A stretch of 64,000 nucleotides of DNA from Bacteroidota bacterium (GTDB lineage: Bacteria; Bacteroidota; Bacteroidia; Chitinophagales; Chitinophagaceae). The notes under the pieces were generated by a model. It had not been told where the DNA came from. It made no database searches and saw nothing but the letters and a program-made list of their open reading frames with translations. Each line of letters begins with the position of its first letter. Within the stretch, counting starts at the first letter, position 1. Made by a program: the position numbers and the translations under genes. Shown piece after piece: positions 1-7,739 of this stretch. The stretch covers positions 198,907 to 262,906 of the forward strand of contig JAEWJK010000013.1 in the NCBI GenBank assembly GCA_023386555.1. The letters run 5' to 3'.

Positions 1-348
1 CGGTACAACCTGTACTGTCTTTCCAAGAAAATCACCGGCTCTCTCACGATTAATAACAGTTTGGTAGATTCTTCCAGTGGTAACATTATTTGCCTGCGAA
101 GTATGAATACCCAGAAATCTTTCATAATGGCCAAGATCAAGATCAGTTTCTGCACCATCTTCTGTAACAAAACATTCTCCATGTTCGTAAGGATTTAAAG
201 TTCCCGGATCCACATTAATGTACGGATCGAATTTCTGAATCGTCACCCTTAATCCTCGTGCCTGTAACAACTTAGCAAGACTGGCTGCGATAATGCCTTT
301 ACCCAGACTGCTGGTTACTCCTCCTGTTACAAAAATGTACTTAGCCAT
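1..348 (-). CDS. pyrG: CTP synthase, N-terminal part (cut by window edge)
   Basis: CTP synthase makes CTP from UTP, ATP and glutamine, the last step of pyrimidine nucleotide synthesis in the cytoplasm. The 116 codons visible start at the ATG complementary to 346-348 and read MAKYIFVTGGVTSSLGKG, the conserved start of the synthetase (ammonia ligase) domain with its P-loop. Further on, FDPYINVDPGTLNPYEHGE and the GHYERFLG segment are also typical of the family. The glutaminase half lies beyond the left edge. The frame is open to base 1. Identification is secure from the N-terminal motifs alone. Confidence 0.97.
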   Translation of the reverse strand, partial: MAKYIFVTGGVTSSLGKGIIAASLAKLLQARGLRVTIQKFDPYINVDPGTLNPYEHGECFVTEDGAETDLDLGHYERFLGIHTSQANNVTTGRIYQTVINRERAGDFLGKTVQVVP

Positions 349-659
349 ATAACAAATGGTTTATTTCTTTTTCTTTTTGTTCCTTTCTATTGATCTTCTA
401 TTAAGCTTCGTTGTGTCACTCACTGCAACACCTTGTTCGCTGACCCATCACCAAACAGCAGTACATGAATTGAGATTCAGCACTTGATTTCAGCAAAATA
501 AATTGTTTGACCAGGGAGAAAAATGATTGAGAAATTCTCAGAGGTCGTACAAACCTAAGGAGAATATTTCTGGCAAAAAAATTAAGAACCGAAACAACTT
601 TCCTAAAGTTTTAAATGTTAATTTAAAGTGCACATTTTCACTCGTCAAACCATTTAACT
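349..659. other. Intergenic region between divergent pyrG and dienelactone hydrolase genes
   Basis: This 311-base stretch separates two divergently transcribed genes, so it should hold promoters for both. I see one copy of the dispersed GTGAGTGACACAAC repeat (about 401-424). I see no convincing open reading frame, RNA structure or full TAnnTTTG promoter with a well-spaced TTG. Confidence 0.5.
401..424 (-). repeat. Dispersed intergenic repeat, copy 1
   Basis: Read on the minus strand this stretch contains the core AGTGAGTGACACAACGAAGC followed by TTAATAG. The same core recurs at 5.4, 6.4 and 19.0 kb, with variants at 11.8, 13.3, 27.0 and 29.1 kb. All copies are intergenic. Confidence 0.7.
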
Positions 660-1544
660 ATGAAGAAGTTCCTCTTCCTGGGCTTTGCAGCCTTTGTATC
701 TGCCGCATTATTAAGTTATACTTTAAAGCCCAAAGACCAGATTCTAACACCGGAATGTTATATCAGTTGTTTTGAAAGCGACATGTTTGCTGAATTTCAG
801 CGGGAAGCTGCTACTACCGATTTTGCCAATATGCACGATAATCCTTTGCCATTTGTTTACGAAGACCAAAAAGGATCAATGATAACTTTCAAAACCTCTG
901 ACGGTCAAGATGGACAGGCTTATTTTATTCCGGCCAAGAAAAAGAGTAATAAATATTTACTGGTTATACAGGAATGGTGGGGTTTGAATGATTATGTAAA
1001 AAAAGAATCAGACTGGTATTGGGATGAACTGGATAAAGAAGCAAACGTGTTAGCCCTCGATATGTATGATGGCAAAGTGGCTACAACGAGAGACAGTGCT
1101 CAGAAATATGTGCAGGGAATTAAGAATGACAGGCTAGTGAATATTATTAAAGGAGCTATTGCTTATGGTGGGGAAGATGCAGAAATCTCAACACTGGGTT
1201 GGTGTTTTGGTGGTGCCTGGAGTTTACAGGCTTCTATTATTGCCGGAAAACAGGGAAGAGCAGGGGTGATGTTTTATGGAAGGCCGGAAACTAATATCGA
1301 CAGGTTGAAAATGTTGAATGCAGATATCATTGGATTCTTTGGAAATAAAGACAAAAGTCCTTCACCTGAAATAGTAGATGCTTTTGAAAAGAATATGAAA
1401 GAAGCAGGTAAGAATCTAACCGTTCATCGTTACGAAGCTGGTCATGGTTTTGCAAATCCAAGCAATCCAAACTTTGATGAAGCTGCCACAAAAGATGCAA
1501 GGAAGAAAGCAGTGGAGTTTTTGCAGAAGCGGATTGATGATTAA
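660..1544 (+). CDS. Exported dienelactone hydrolase family protein
   Basis: This is an alpha/beta hydrolase of the dienelactone hydrolase family, 294 residues. The catalytic triad is visible: Cys182 in GWCFGGAW, Asp231 in GNKDKSPSP and His262 in EAGHGFANP. The segment QEWWGLND near residue 105 is also typical of the family. Unlike the classical cytoplasmic enzyme it has a hydrophobic N-terminus (MKKFLFLGFAAFVSAALLS) and about 70 extra residues before the hydrolase fold, so it is probably exported or membrane-tethered. It stands alone, converging with the toxin gene and overlapping it by 4 bases at the 3' ends. The natural substrate cannot be told from sequence; many such proteins are general esterases. 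Confidence 0.9.
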   Translation: MKKFLFLGFAAFVSAALLSYTLKPKDQILTPECYISCFESDMFAEFQREAATTDFANMHDNPLPFVYEDQKGSMITFKTSDGQDGQAYFIPAKKKSNKYLLVIQEWWGLNDYVKKESDWYWDELDKEANVLALDMYDGKVATTRDSAQKYVQGIKNDRLVNIIKGAIAYGGEDAEISTLGWCFGGAWSLQASIIAGKQGRAGVMFYGRPETNIDRLKMLNADIIGFFGNKDKSPSPEIVDAFEKNMKEAGKNLTVHRYEAGHGFANPSNPNFDEAATKDARKKAVEFLQKRIDD

Positions 1545-1918
1545 AGCTGCTTCGTATTATTTTTTAGCCAGACAACAATATCATCAAAGTCAATTTTAGA
1601 TGATGCTATGTCAATGACGAAATCGTAAGCCTCATTTTCTGATGCAGTTAATAGAATTTTATTTTTTTTTAGAAAGATTTGAGCTGCCAGAAATCCAGTT
1701 CTTTTATTGCCGTCAACAAATGGGTGATTCTTTACAATGCTTTCTATAAGTGCTGCTGCTTTATGATAATTTGTGGGATACAACTCTTCACCTCCAAAAG
1801 TTTGAGAGATTCGTCCTATCGCACTTTCAAGTAAGTTATTATCTCGGATGCCATGGCTTCCGCCAAAGAAAGAAATCGAAAGATCGTGTAATCTTAGAAC
1901 TTCTTGCAGGGTTATCAT
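1541..1918 (-). CDS. Doc (death-on-curing) family toxin, Fic fold
   Basis: This 125-residue protein belongs to the Fic/Doc superfamily. The active-site loop reads HPFVDGNKRTGF with the catalytic His at residue 65. The Lys after Asn matches Doc-type proteins, whose model member phosphorylates elongation factor Tu, rather than AMP-transferring Fic proteins, which have GNGR. Length fits the Doc family. The start codon overlaps the stop of the small gene upstream by 4 bases (ATGA), the usual layout of a toxin-antitoxin pair with translational coupling. Family membership is firm; the exact reaction and target are inferred from the family. Confidence 0.9.
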   Translation of the reverse strand: MITLQEVLRLHDLSISFFGGSHGIRDNNLLESAIGRISQTFGGEELYPTNYHKAAALIESIVKNHPFVDGNKRTGFLAAQIFLKKNKILLTASENEAYDFVIDIASSKIDFDDIVVWLKNNTKQL

Positions 1919-2100
1919 TCTGCAAGTCTTTTTAGCGTGTTACCATATTGTGCCACAGCTTCAGCAAAAAGGTATTCAATTGAATCTTTTTGTAGAAGAT
2001 CTATTTTGCTGATTAAATTATTAACCAATTCTAATTGTTCTTCATTCATTGAGCGAACTGATGAAATTATTTTTTCTCTTTTTTCTTCTACTGGAATCAT
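1915..2100 (-). CDS. Small antitoxin partner of the Doc-type toxin
   Basis: The gene encodes 61 residues, rich in charged residues and predicted helical, and ends 4 bases inside the downstream toxin gene. I do not recognise a Phd-type DNA-binding N-terminus; the sequence starts MIPVEEKREKIISSVRSM and looks like a single long helix followed by a second one. Position, size and overlap make it the likely antitoxin. The C-terminal part would be expected to block the toxin active site, as in Phd-Doc, and the pair may autoregulate. This is inference from context. Confidence 0.7.
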   Translation of the reverse strand: MIPVEEKREKIISSVRSMNEEQLELVNNLISKIDLLQKDSIEYLFAEAVAQYGNTLKRLAE

Positions 2101-2118
2101 AAAACACTTTTCTCAAAT

Positions 2119-3135
2119 TTACCAAATCCTTCCCATAGTCAGGTAGTCCTTAACATATTCTGTAATTCCATCTTCCAGTGAATAAAAATCAGCAGCATAT
2201 CCAGCTGTTTTTAACTTCAGCATATTTGCTTCTGTAAAATATTGATATTTATCCCGAATATCTTCAGGCATATCAATGAACTGGATGTTTGGTTGAAGAT
2301 CCAATCCGGCAAATGTTGCTTTCACCAGGTCTTCAAATGTTCTGGCTTTACCTGTACCTAAGTTATAGATGCCATTTTTGGTAATTGACCATTCACCATT
2401 CACCATTGACTGCATCATCCAATAAATAACTTTCACAACATCCTTCACATAAATAAAATCACGGAGTTGCTTCCCATCTTCGAAATCCGGTCGATGACTT
2501 TTGAACAATTTTACTACTCCATCTTTTTTTAACTGGTTGAAGGAATGCCAGATCACACTGGCCATTCTGCCTTTGTGGTATTCATTCGGACCATACACAT
2601 TGAAGAATTTTAAACCTGTCCATGAGGGTGGAGTTTGCTTGTCATCCTGAGCTTGTCGAAGTACCCATTTATCAAATTCATTCTTGCTTACACCATAAGG
2701 ATTTAAGGGCTGCAACTTTTCGATCACTTCGTGGTTATCATCATAACCCAATTCACCTGAACCATAAGTAGCTGCAGAAGATGCATAGATCAAGGGAACA
2801 TTTCTTTCTACGCAATAATTCCAGACGTCTTTTGAATACTGAACGTTCAGTTCCTCATGAATGGAATAATCAAATTCAGTTGTATCTGTTCGTGCACCAA
2901 GATGAATGAAGCAATTTACTTTTATAACATGTTCCTTCAGCCAATCAAATAAATTATATCGTTCAACTACATGAGCAAATCCCTTTTGTTCCCAGTTTCT
3001 TCTTTTCGCTTCCACACCAAAAGCATCTACCAATATAATATTGCGATAGCCTTGTTCATTCAGATAAGCTACCATGCAACTGCCGATAAATCCTGCAGCA
3101 CCGGTAACGATTATATAAGATGATTGCTCTGCCAT
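2119..3135 (-). CDS. hldD: ADP-glyceromanno-heptose 6-epimerase
   Basis: The enzyme is an extended short-chain dehydrogenase that converts ADP-D-glycero-mannoheptose to the L-glycero form for lipopolysaccharide core synthesis. The NAD-binding motif GAAGFIGS lies at about residue 12 and the YGVSK catalytic Tyr/Lys pair near residue 190. NVYGPNEYHKGRMASV and GIYNLGTGKARTF are family hallmarks. Two stretches look foreign: LRQAQDDKQ before the NVYG motif and SMVNGEWSITKN before NLGTG. Both coincide with repeat-like DNA (see separate entries) and lengthen the protein to 338 residues. The start overlaps the purL stop by one base (TGATG), so the two genes are probably co-transcribed and translationally coupled. 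Confidence 0.92.
   Translation of the reverse strand: MAEQSSYIIVTGAAGFIGSCMVAYLNEQGYRNIILVDAFGVEAKRRNWEQKGFAHVVERYNLFDWLKEHVIKVNCFIHLGARTDTTEFDYSIHEELNVQYSKDVWNYCVERNVPLIYASSAATYGSGELGYDDNHEVIEKLQPLNPYGVSKNEFDKWVLRQAQDDKQTPPSWTGLKFFNVYGPNEYHKGRMASVIWHSFNQLKKDGVVKLFKSHRPDFEDGKQLRDFIYVKDVVKVIYWMMQSMVNGEWSITKNGIYNLGTGKARTFEDLVKATFAGLDLQPNIQFIDMPEDIRDKYQYFTEANMLKLKTAGYAADFYSLEDGITEYVKDYLTMGRIW
2383..2410 (-). repeat. ACCATTC simple-repeat tract inside hldD
   Basis: The plus strand reads three near-exact units of ACCATTC/ACCATTG in a row. On the coding strand this gives the peptide VNGEWSIT, which is absent from the equivalent loop in the family as I remember it, between the YWMMQ helix and the GIYNLGTG strand. 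It is an in-frame tandem-repeat insertion. Confidence 0.6.
2640..2664 (-). repeat. Repeat-derived insertion (RQAQDD) inside hldD
   Basis: The plus strand reads GTCATCCTGAGCTTGTCGAA, which matches from memory a dispersed repeat common in intergenic DNA of Bacteroidota and some other phyla. Here it lies in frame in hldD and encodes the peptide LRQAQDDKQ. It sits at a surface loop before the conserved NVYGP motif, where extra residues should be tolerated. Confidence 0.65.
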
Positions 3136-5330
3136 CAGTTATTTAAGATGCTTTCGATTGCAGTGTCATACTTCTGTTTCCAATCGTTGATGCTACCCCA
3201 GCTTTCACCATTTACTTTTATCTCTCCATTTGTAACAGCACCAAGTTTAGTAACGATAATGCCACCAGTTTTTATTTTTTCAACTAGTTCTTTACTGCAT
3301 GTTACAACAACACGGCTTTGGGCTTCACCAAACCAGAAAGCATCGTTTCTTAATTCCGTTTCGGCCTTAACATCAAATCCCAAATTCCGATTAAATCCTT
3401 TTTCGAGTAACGTAACTGCAAGCCCACCTTCGCTGATATCGTGTGCAGATTTAATGAGTTTCTTACTGATCAATGAAGCAACAAACTGCTGCAAGTTGAA
3501 CTCTTCTTCCAGCTCAAACATTGGAGCAGGAGAAAATTCAACACCTTTTAGCTTATGTAAATATTCAGATGAGCCAATACAATTCTTTTGCTCGCCAATC
3601 AACAAGATCACATCACCAACTTCTTTAAAATCCATCGTCATCCTGTTTTCCAGGTTTTCAATCACACCTACCATACCAATCGTTGGTGTTGGATAAACCG
3701 GTCCTTCAGGATTTTGATTATAGAAACTTACATTTCCGCCAGTTACCGGTGTATTGAATTTTCGGCAGGCATCACCCATTCCTGTCACTGCTTTTACAAA
3801 CTGGTAGTACACTTCAGGATCGTAAGGATTACCAAAATTGAGACAGTTGGTAACACCCAATGGCTCACCACCACTGCAAACAATATTCCTGGCAGCTTCG
3901 GCTACAGCGATCATTCCGCCTTTGTAAGGATCGGCATACACATATTTACTGTTGCAATCAACCGTAACGGTTAGGGCTTTGCCGGTTCCTTTTGCCAAAA
4001 TAACTGCAGCATCACTTGGATTGTTTGTCGATGCATTAGCTGCACCAACCATGCTATCATATTGTGTATATACCCAACGTTTAGATGCAATATTCGGGAT
4101 CTGTATCAATTGCTCTGCAATAGATTTTAAATCCGTTACATCTTCAATGCTATTGATATCAAATGATCTTATCTTCTCAAAATACTTCGGTACGTTGTAA
4201 GGCCTTTCATAAACAGGGGCACCACCACCTAGTACCAATTCGTAAGCAGGAATTTCAGCTTCCAGTTCTCCATGCATATAAAACTTCAGTAAACCATCAC
4301 CTGTCACTTCACCAATATTGCTGGCAGAAAGATCCCATTTCTCAAACACTTTCAATACTGCTTCTTCTTTTCCTTTCTCAACAACGATCAGCATTCTTTC
4401 CTGGCTTTCGCTTAAAAGCAATTCCCAGGCTTTCATATTCTGCTGACGGGTAGGAACTTTCTCCAGGTCAATCCTCATTCCCACACCACCTTTTGCACTC
4501 ATCTCTGCAGTAGAACATATAATTCCTGCTGCACCCATATCCTGCATACCGACAACAGCACCTGTTTCTATTACTTCAAGGCAAGCTTCTAATAATTTCT
4601 TTTCCTGGAAAGGATCACCAACCTGAACCGCAGGCAATTCTTCTGCACTTTCTGCTGTGATATCTGCTGAGGCAAAAGACGCTCCACCAATTCCATCTTT
4701 ACCGGTGGCACTTCCTACGAAGAAAACAGGATTACCAACTCCTTCAGCTGTTGCAGAAATCGTTTTGCCAACCTTTACAATACCAACACTCATGGCATTC
4801 ACGAGTGGATTGGTATGATAACAATCTTCAAAATACACTTCACCACCAACGGTAGGAACGCCAAAACAATTTCCGTAATGACCAATGCCATGCACCACAC
4901 CGGCTAAGAGCCTTTGTGTTTTTTTATCTTTTAAATTTCCGAAACGTAAACTATTCAGGGATGCAATTGGTCTTGCACCCATGGTAAAAATGTCCCGCTG
5001 AATTCCACCTACACCTGTTGCTGCTCCCTGGAAAGGTTCAATGGCAGAAGGGTGATTGTGACTTTCAATTTTGAATACTACTCCAAAGCCATTACCCATG
5101 TCCATTAAGCCGGCATTTTCTTCTCCGGCAGCCACTAACATTTTGCCACCGCTTCTTGGCAATGTCTTCAGCCATTTAATGGAGTTCTTGTAGCTGCAAT
5201 GTTCACTCCACATACCACTGAAAGCACATAGCTCTGTGAAGTTGGGAGTTCTGCCAAGTTTTTCTTTGATGAGTTCAAATTCTGCTTCTGTAAGACGAAG
5301 CTGCTGAGCGGTTTTTGCGGTTATTTCCAT
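3135..5330 (-). CDS. purL: Phosphoribosylformylglycinamidine synthase subunit PurL (small type)
   Basis: PurL carries out the fourth step of purine synthesis, the ATP-dependent amidation of FGAR to FGAM, using ammonia passed from PurQ with help from PurS. The 731 residues match small PurL rather than the fused 1,300-residue form. The N-terminus has the FSGMWSEHCSYKNS motif, followed by SHNHPSAIEPFQGAATGVGG, both typical of the ATP-binding AIRS-like fold. A second AIRS-like half holds GGNVSFYN and SAHDISEGGLA. The stop overlaps the hldD start by one base. PurQ and PurS are not in this window. Confidence 0.97.
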   Translation of the reverse strand: MEITAKTAQQLRLTEAEFELIKEKLGRTPNFTELCAFSGMWSEHCSYKNSIKWLKTLPRSGGKMLVAAGEENAGLMDMGNGFGVVFKIESHNHPSAIEPFQGAATGVGGIQRDIFTMGARPIASLNSLRFGNLKDKKTQRLLAGVVHGIGHYGNCFGVPTVGGEVYFEDCYHTNPLVNAMSVGIVKVGKTISATAEGVGNPVFFVGSATGKDGIGGASFASADITAESAEELPAVQVGDPFQEKKLLEACLEVIETGAVVGMQDMGAAGIICSTAEMSAKGGVGMRIDLEKVPTRQQNMKAWELLLSESQERMLIVVEKGKEEAVLKVFEKWDLSASNIGEVTGDGLLKFYMHGELEAEIPAYELVLGGGAPVYERPYNVPKYFEKIRSFDINSIEDVTDLKSIAEQLIQIPNIASKRWVYTQYDSMVGAANASTNNPSDAAVILAKGTGKALTVTVDCNSKYVYADPYKGGMIAVAEAARNIVCSGGEPLGVTNCLNFGNPYDPEVYYQFVKAVTGMGDACRKFNTPVTGGNVSFYNQNPEGPVYPTPTIGMVGVIENLENRMTMDFKEVGDVILLIGEQKNCIGSSEYLHKLKGVEFSPAPMFELEEEFNLQQFVASLISKKLIKSAHDISEGGLAVTLLEKGFNRNLGFDVKAETELRNDAFWFGEAQSRVVVTCSKELVEKIKTGGIIVTKLGAVTNGEIKVNGESWGSINDWKQKYDTAIESILNN

Positions 5331-5405
5331 AACGCTGCGAAGGTAAGGAACGTGTTGGAGTAGGAAAGTGAAGTTTTATGCACTTAGCTGTGGGAATTCT
5401 AATCA

Positions 5406-5433
5406 CCGTCTGTTGTGTCACTCACTTGTACGG
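5406..5433 (-). repeat. Dispersed intergenic repeat, copy 2
   Basis: Read on the minus strand, GTACAAGTGAGTGACACAAC is followed by AGACGG. It lies in the 111-base gap between purL and the downstream lipoprotein gene. Confidence 0.7.
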
Positions 5434-5441
5434 TTGGAGGT

Positions 5442-6077
5442 TTATTGAGCTTTCTGAATACTTATTGTTTTTAAAAAGTATTCAGCATTCTTAACAAAAC
5501 TGTCATTTAGGAGAGGACGTTTGGAAAATCGCTCAAAATTCAAATTGACGAAATTTCCTTTTATAGATGAACCACATAATAGTGTCTGTTTATATAGAGT
5601 ATCGTAGGTGTCAAAAAAGTTCTGCCTAATTATAGAATAATAGGTATTGTTAATCCGGAGTAAGGTATCGGAAAGTACTTCCTGTCCTAACCGTTTCAAC
5701 TCTTCTTTTTGACGTTCTTTCTGAAAAAATATATTTAAGCTATCTGTTATTTGCCGAGAAGGCATGAAAATCGAATGTGTAATAGTAAATCTCTCAACAG
5801 AATCTTTAGGCTCTCTCCAATACCAACCTGATTCTTTAATTAGGGGTAAATTTTTAGGTTGAACTCGATATTTAATATAATGACAGGTATTACAATCTGA
5901 ATAATGCGTCCAATTGAAAGAGGTATCATATCTTTTTGGCAGCGTTATCGAAATAGTTCCTAATGAGTCAGCCAAACTTATGATTACATTCCTACTTTCC
6001 TCCGGAGGTATTTCAATTGAAACATGTGGATTACAAGCTATTAGTAGGGTAATAAATATTATGATACAGGTTTTCAT
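5442..6077 (-). CDS. Uncharacterised lipoprotein
   Basis: The 211-residue product starts MKTCIIIFITLLIACNPH, a short signal peptide ending in a lipobox (LIAC), so it should be a lipid-anchored envelope protein. After the anchor there is a CNTC motif near residue 60, which could bind metal or form a disulfide, and then charged helical segments. I do not recognise a family. It follows the SemiSWEET gene with no gap (stop codon directly followed by ATG), so they are probably one operon, but nothing links the two functions. Confidence 0.75.
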   Translation of the reverse strand: MKTCIIIFITLLIACNPHVSIEIPPEESRNVIISLADSLGTISITLPKRYDTSFNWTHYSDCNTCHYIKYRVQPKNLPLIKESGWYWREPKDSVERFTITHSIFMPSRQITDSLNIFFQKERQKEELKRLGQEVLSDTLLRINNTYYSIIRQNFFDTYDTLYKQTLLCGSSIKGNFVNLNFERFSKRPLLNDSFVKNAEYFLKTISIQKAQ

Positions 6078-6362
6078 TTAACTCATAAACGTCAACTTAA
6101 AATACAGCAACACACAACCTAGCAAAAACACAATCGAATTAGCCACCATTACTGGTCCGCTTTTGATTCGAATGCCATACCAGAGCCAAACCAATGTACT
6201 GGTAATGACAATGCACACCATCCAGATACTAAGGTCTCCTACACTTTTACTTTGCCAGGAATGATAAACTTGTGGTACAAACGTAACGCAGGTTAAAAAT
6301 GAACCGAGGTAACCGATAAAGTTGGTGAGGTTGGATGGTTTGGAGGTAGTGGTATTGCTCAT
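6078..6362 (-). CDS. SemiSWEET family sugar transporter
   Basis: This 94-residue protein is a single three-helix bundle of the SWEET/MtN3 type, which works as a dimer to let sugars pass the inner membrane by facilitated diffusion. The sequence GYLGSFLTCVTFVPQVYHSW contains the conserved Pro-Gln of helix 1, followed by KSVGDLSIWM and a third helix. I chose the ATG at 6362 (MSNTTTSKPSNLTNF) because upstream codons translate a repeat-like tract and give an unlikely N-terminus. Length fits bacterial SemiSWEETs of about 85-100 residues. Confidence 0.9.
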   Translation of the reverse strand: MSNTTTSKPSNLTNFIGYLGSFLTCVTFVPQVYHSWQSKSVGDLSIWMVCIVITSTLVWLWYGIRIKSGPVMVANSIVFLLGCVLLYFKLTFMS

Positions 6363-6373
6363 GATGAATGATA

Positions 6374-6404
6374 AATTCAAAAGTAAAAAGTCAAAATTCA
6401 AAAG
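6374..6404. repeat. Simple-repeat tract (AATTCAAAAGTAAAAAGTC)
   Basis: The unit ATTCAAAAG occurs twice around a GTAAAAAGTC segment just upstream of the SemiSWEET start. Such tracts are frequent between genes in Bacteroidota and are not coding. Confidence 0.5.
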
Positions 6405-6428
6405 CCTGGCTGTCGAGTAAAGAACAAG

Positions 6429-6470
6429 CCGTACAAGTGAGTGACACAACAAAAGCTAAATAGCAGCAAT
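6429..6470 (+). repeat. Dispersed intergenic repeat, copy 3
   Basis: The plus strand reads CCGTACAAGTGAGTGACACA, then ACAAAAGCT and AATAGCAGCA. It shares the GTACA start with copies 2, 5, 6 and 7 and the AAATAGCAGCA end with copy 5. It lies between fabI and the SemiSWEET gene. Confidence 0.75.
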
Positions 6471-6483
6471 AGCCTCTGTTTCA

Positions 6484-6518
6484 TTATCAAATTATCACAT
6501 TATCGAATTGTCGAATTA
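6484..6518. repeat. Simple-repeat tract reaching the fabI stop codon
   Basis: The stretch is built of ATTATC(A/G)AATT-like units. Its right end includes the fabI stop codon, so the tract begins immediately at the 3' end of the gene. Confidence 0.5.
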
Positions 6519-7328
6519 CTTCTCCATCTGCTCGATCACTTCCTGGGTAACGCCGGTGAAGCTGAATCCGCCGTCATGGAAGAGATTCTGCATGGTCACC
6601 ATCTTTGTAAGATCGCTGAATAAGGTAACACAGTAATTGGCACAATCATCTGCCGAAGCATTACCTAATGGACTCATCTTTTCTGCATAATTCATAAAGC
6701 CATCAAAACCTTTTACACCACTTCCTGCAGTGGTACGTGTGGGTGATTGCGACACGGTATTGACACGAACATTTTTCTTTTTGCCATAATGATAACCGAA
6801 GCTTCTTGTCACACTTTCGAGCAGGGCTTTTGCATCAGCCATTTCATTGTAATCAGGAAATACTCTTTGTGCAGCGATATAAGTCAAAGCCACCACACTT
6901 CCCCAATCATTAATTGCATCCATGTCCCAGGCTGTTCTGAGTACACGGTGCAGACTCATGGCAGAAATATCCAATGTTTTTTGATTGAATCCGTAATCAA
7001 TTTCTGTATAGTGTTTACCTTTTCTTACGTTAAGGCTCATTCCGATTGAATGAAGAATGAAATCAACTTTACCACCGAAATGCTCCATTGATTTTTCGAA
7101 AAGATTTTTAAGATCATCCATGTTCACTACATCGGCAGGAATTACAGGAGCACCAGTTGTCTCAGCCAGTTTGTTGATCTCGCCCATACGAAGTGCAATA
7201 GGTGCATTGGTTAAAACGATCTGTGCACCTTCAGCATGACATTTCTCTGCAATTTTCCATGCAATAGACTGATCGTTTAAAGCACCGAAGATGATTCCTT
7301 TTTTTCCTTGTAGTAAGTTATGAGCCAT
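6516..7328 (-). CDS. fabI: Enoyl-[acyl-carrier-protein] reductase (NADH)
   Basis: FabI performs the last reduction of each fatty-acid elongation cycle in the cytoplasm and is the target of triclosan-type inhibitors. The N-terminus reads KKGIIFGALNDQSIAW, the family's variant nucleotide-binding motif. ILHSIGMSLN and the region around ALLESVTRSFGYHYGKKK hold the rest of the cofactor and active-site framework, with Tyr in LTYIAAQRVFPDYNEM and Lys in ADAKALLES. Length 270 is normal. The other fatty-acid initiation genes are about 20 kb away in this window, so it is transcribed separately. Confidence 0.96.
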   Translation of the reverse strand: MAHNLLQGKKGIIFGALNDQSIAWKIAEKCHAEGAQIVLTNAPIALRMGEINKLAETTGAPVIPADVVNMDDLKNLFEKSMEHFGGKVDFILHSIGMSLNVRKGKHYTEIDYGFNQKTLDISAMSLHRVLRTAWDMDAINDWGSVVALTYIAAQRVFPDYNEMADAKALLESVTRSFGYHYGKKKNVRVNTVSQSPTRTTAGSGVKGFDGFMNYAEKMSPLGNASADDCANYCVTLFSDLTKMVTMQNLFHDGGFSFTGVTQEVIEQMEK

Positions 7329-7388
7329 AGGTAGAAATTGAGGGAGTAAAAATAAGGGTTATTACAAGATTATACCACGAATAAGAAA

Positions 7389-7418
7389 TGCGAATTGCAC
7401 GAATTACACGAATTGAAT
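7389..7418. repeat. CACGAATT simple-repeat tract
   Basis: Three consecutive units of (G/C)(A/C)CGAATT(G/A) lie in the gap upstream of fabI. I see no coding potential. Confidence 0.5.
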
Positions 7419-7429
7419 AAGGGAGATTA

Positions 7430-7648
7430 CTATTGAGGTGAAAAGATGAACTCGAAGTATAGCCACATTGTGATGAAATGCATGATGAATGCTGTAGCGA
7501 TTACAGATACAAAATATATAAGCAGGTTGAGTACAGTTTTATTATTTAATACTTTTTTCTTCAACCATGAATGAACAAGCATAACCGGTGCCGCTACTAA
7601 TATAAAGTAGAGTAGGAGAAGCCATTGCCAGTGAGGAACATTGTCCAT
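7430..7648 (-). CDS. Small two-helix membrane protein, unknown
   Basis: The 72 residues form two hydrophobic segments (about 9-28 and 42-64) separated by a basic loop WLKKKVLNNK, giving a likely inner-membrane hairpin. No family is recognised. It sits between recN and fabI, all on the minus strand, with about 90 bases on each side. The clear membrane-protein pattern makes a chance reading frame unlikely. Confidence 0.6.
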   Translation of the reverse strand: MDNVPHWQWLLLLYFILVAAPVMLVHSWLKKKVLNNKTVLNLLIYFVSVIATAFIMHFITMWLYFEFIFSPQ

Positions 7649-7707
7649 AATGAAAAATAAGAAATGTAAAGTAAGGAATAAGAAAGTTAGTTTGAACCAG
7701 GATGAAT

Positions 7708-7738
7708 CGTACTTCGTATCTCGTACTTCGTACTTCGG
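7708..7738. repeat. CGTACTTCGTA simple-repeat tract
   Basis: Units of TCGTACT/TCGTATC occur three to four times in 31 bases, just after the recN stop. Tracts of this kind recur in Bacteroidota intergenic DNA. Confidence 0.5.
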
Positions 7739-7739
7739 A

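Noticed and set aside
527..775. Open frame of 82 codons overlapping the start of the dienelactone hydrolase gene
   Set aside because: It overlaps the better-supported gene in another frame and has no signal, motif or sensible composition.
3124..3696. Long plus-strand frame of 190 codons opposite purL
   Set aside because: It is the antisense of a firmly identified gene and is rich in Ser, Leu and Phe as expected of a shadow frame.
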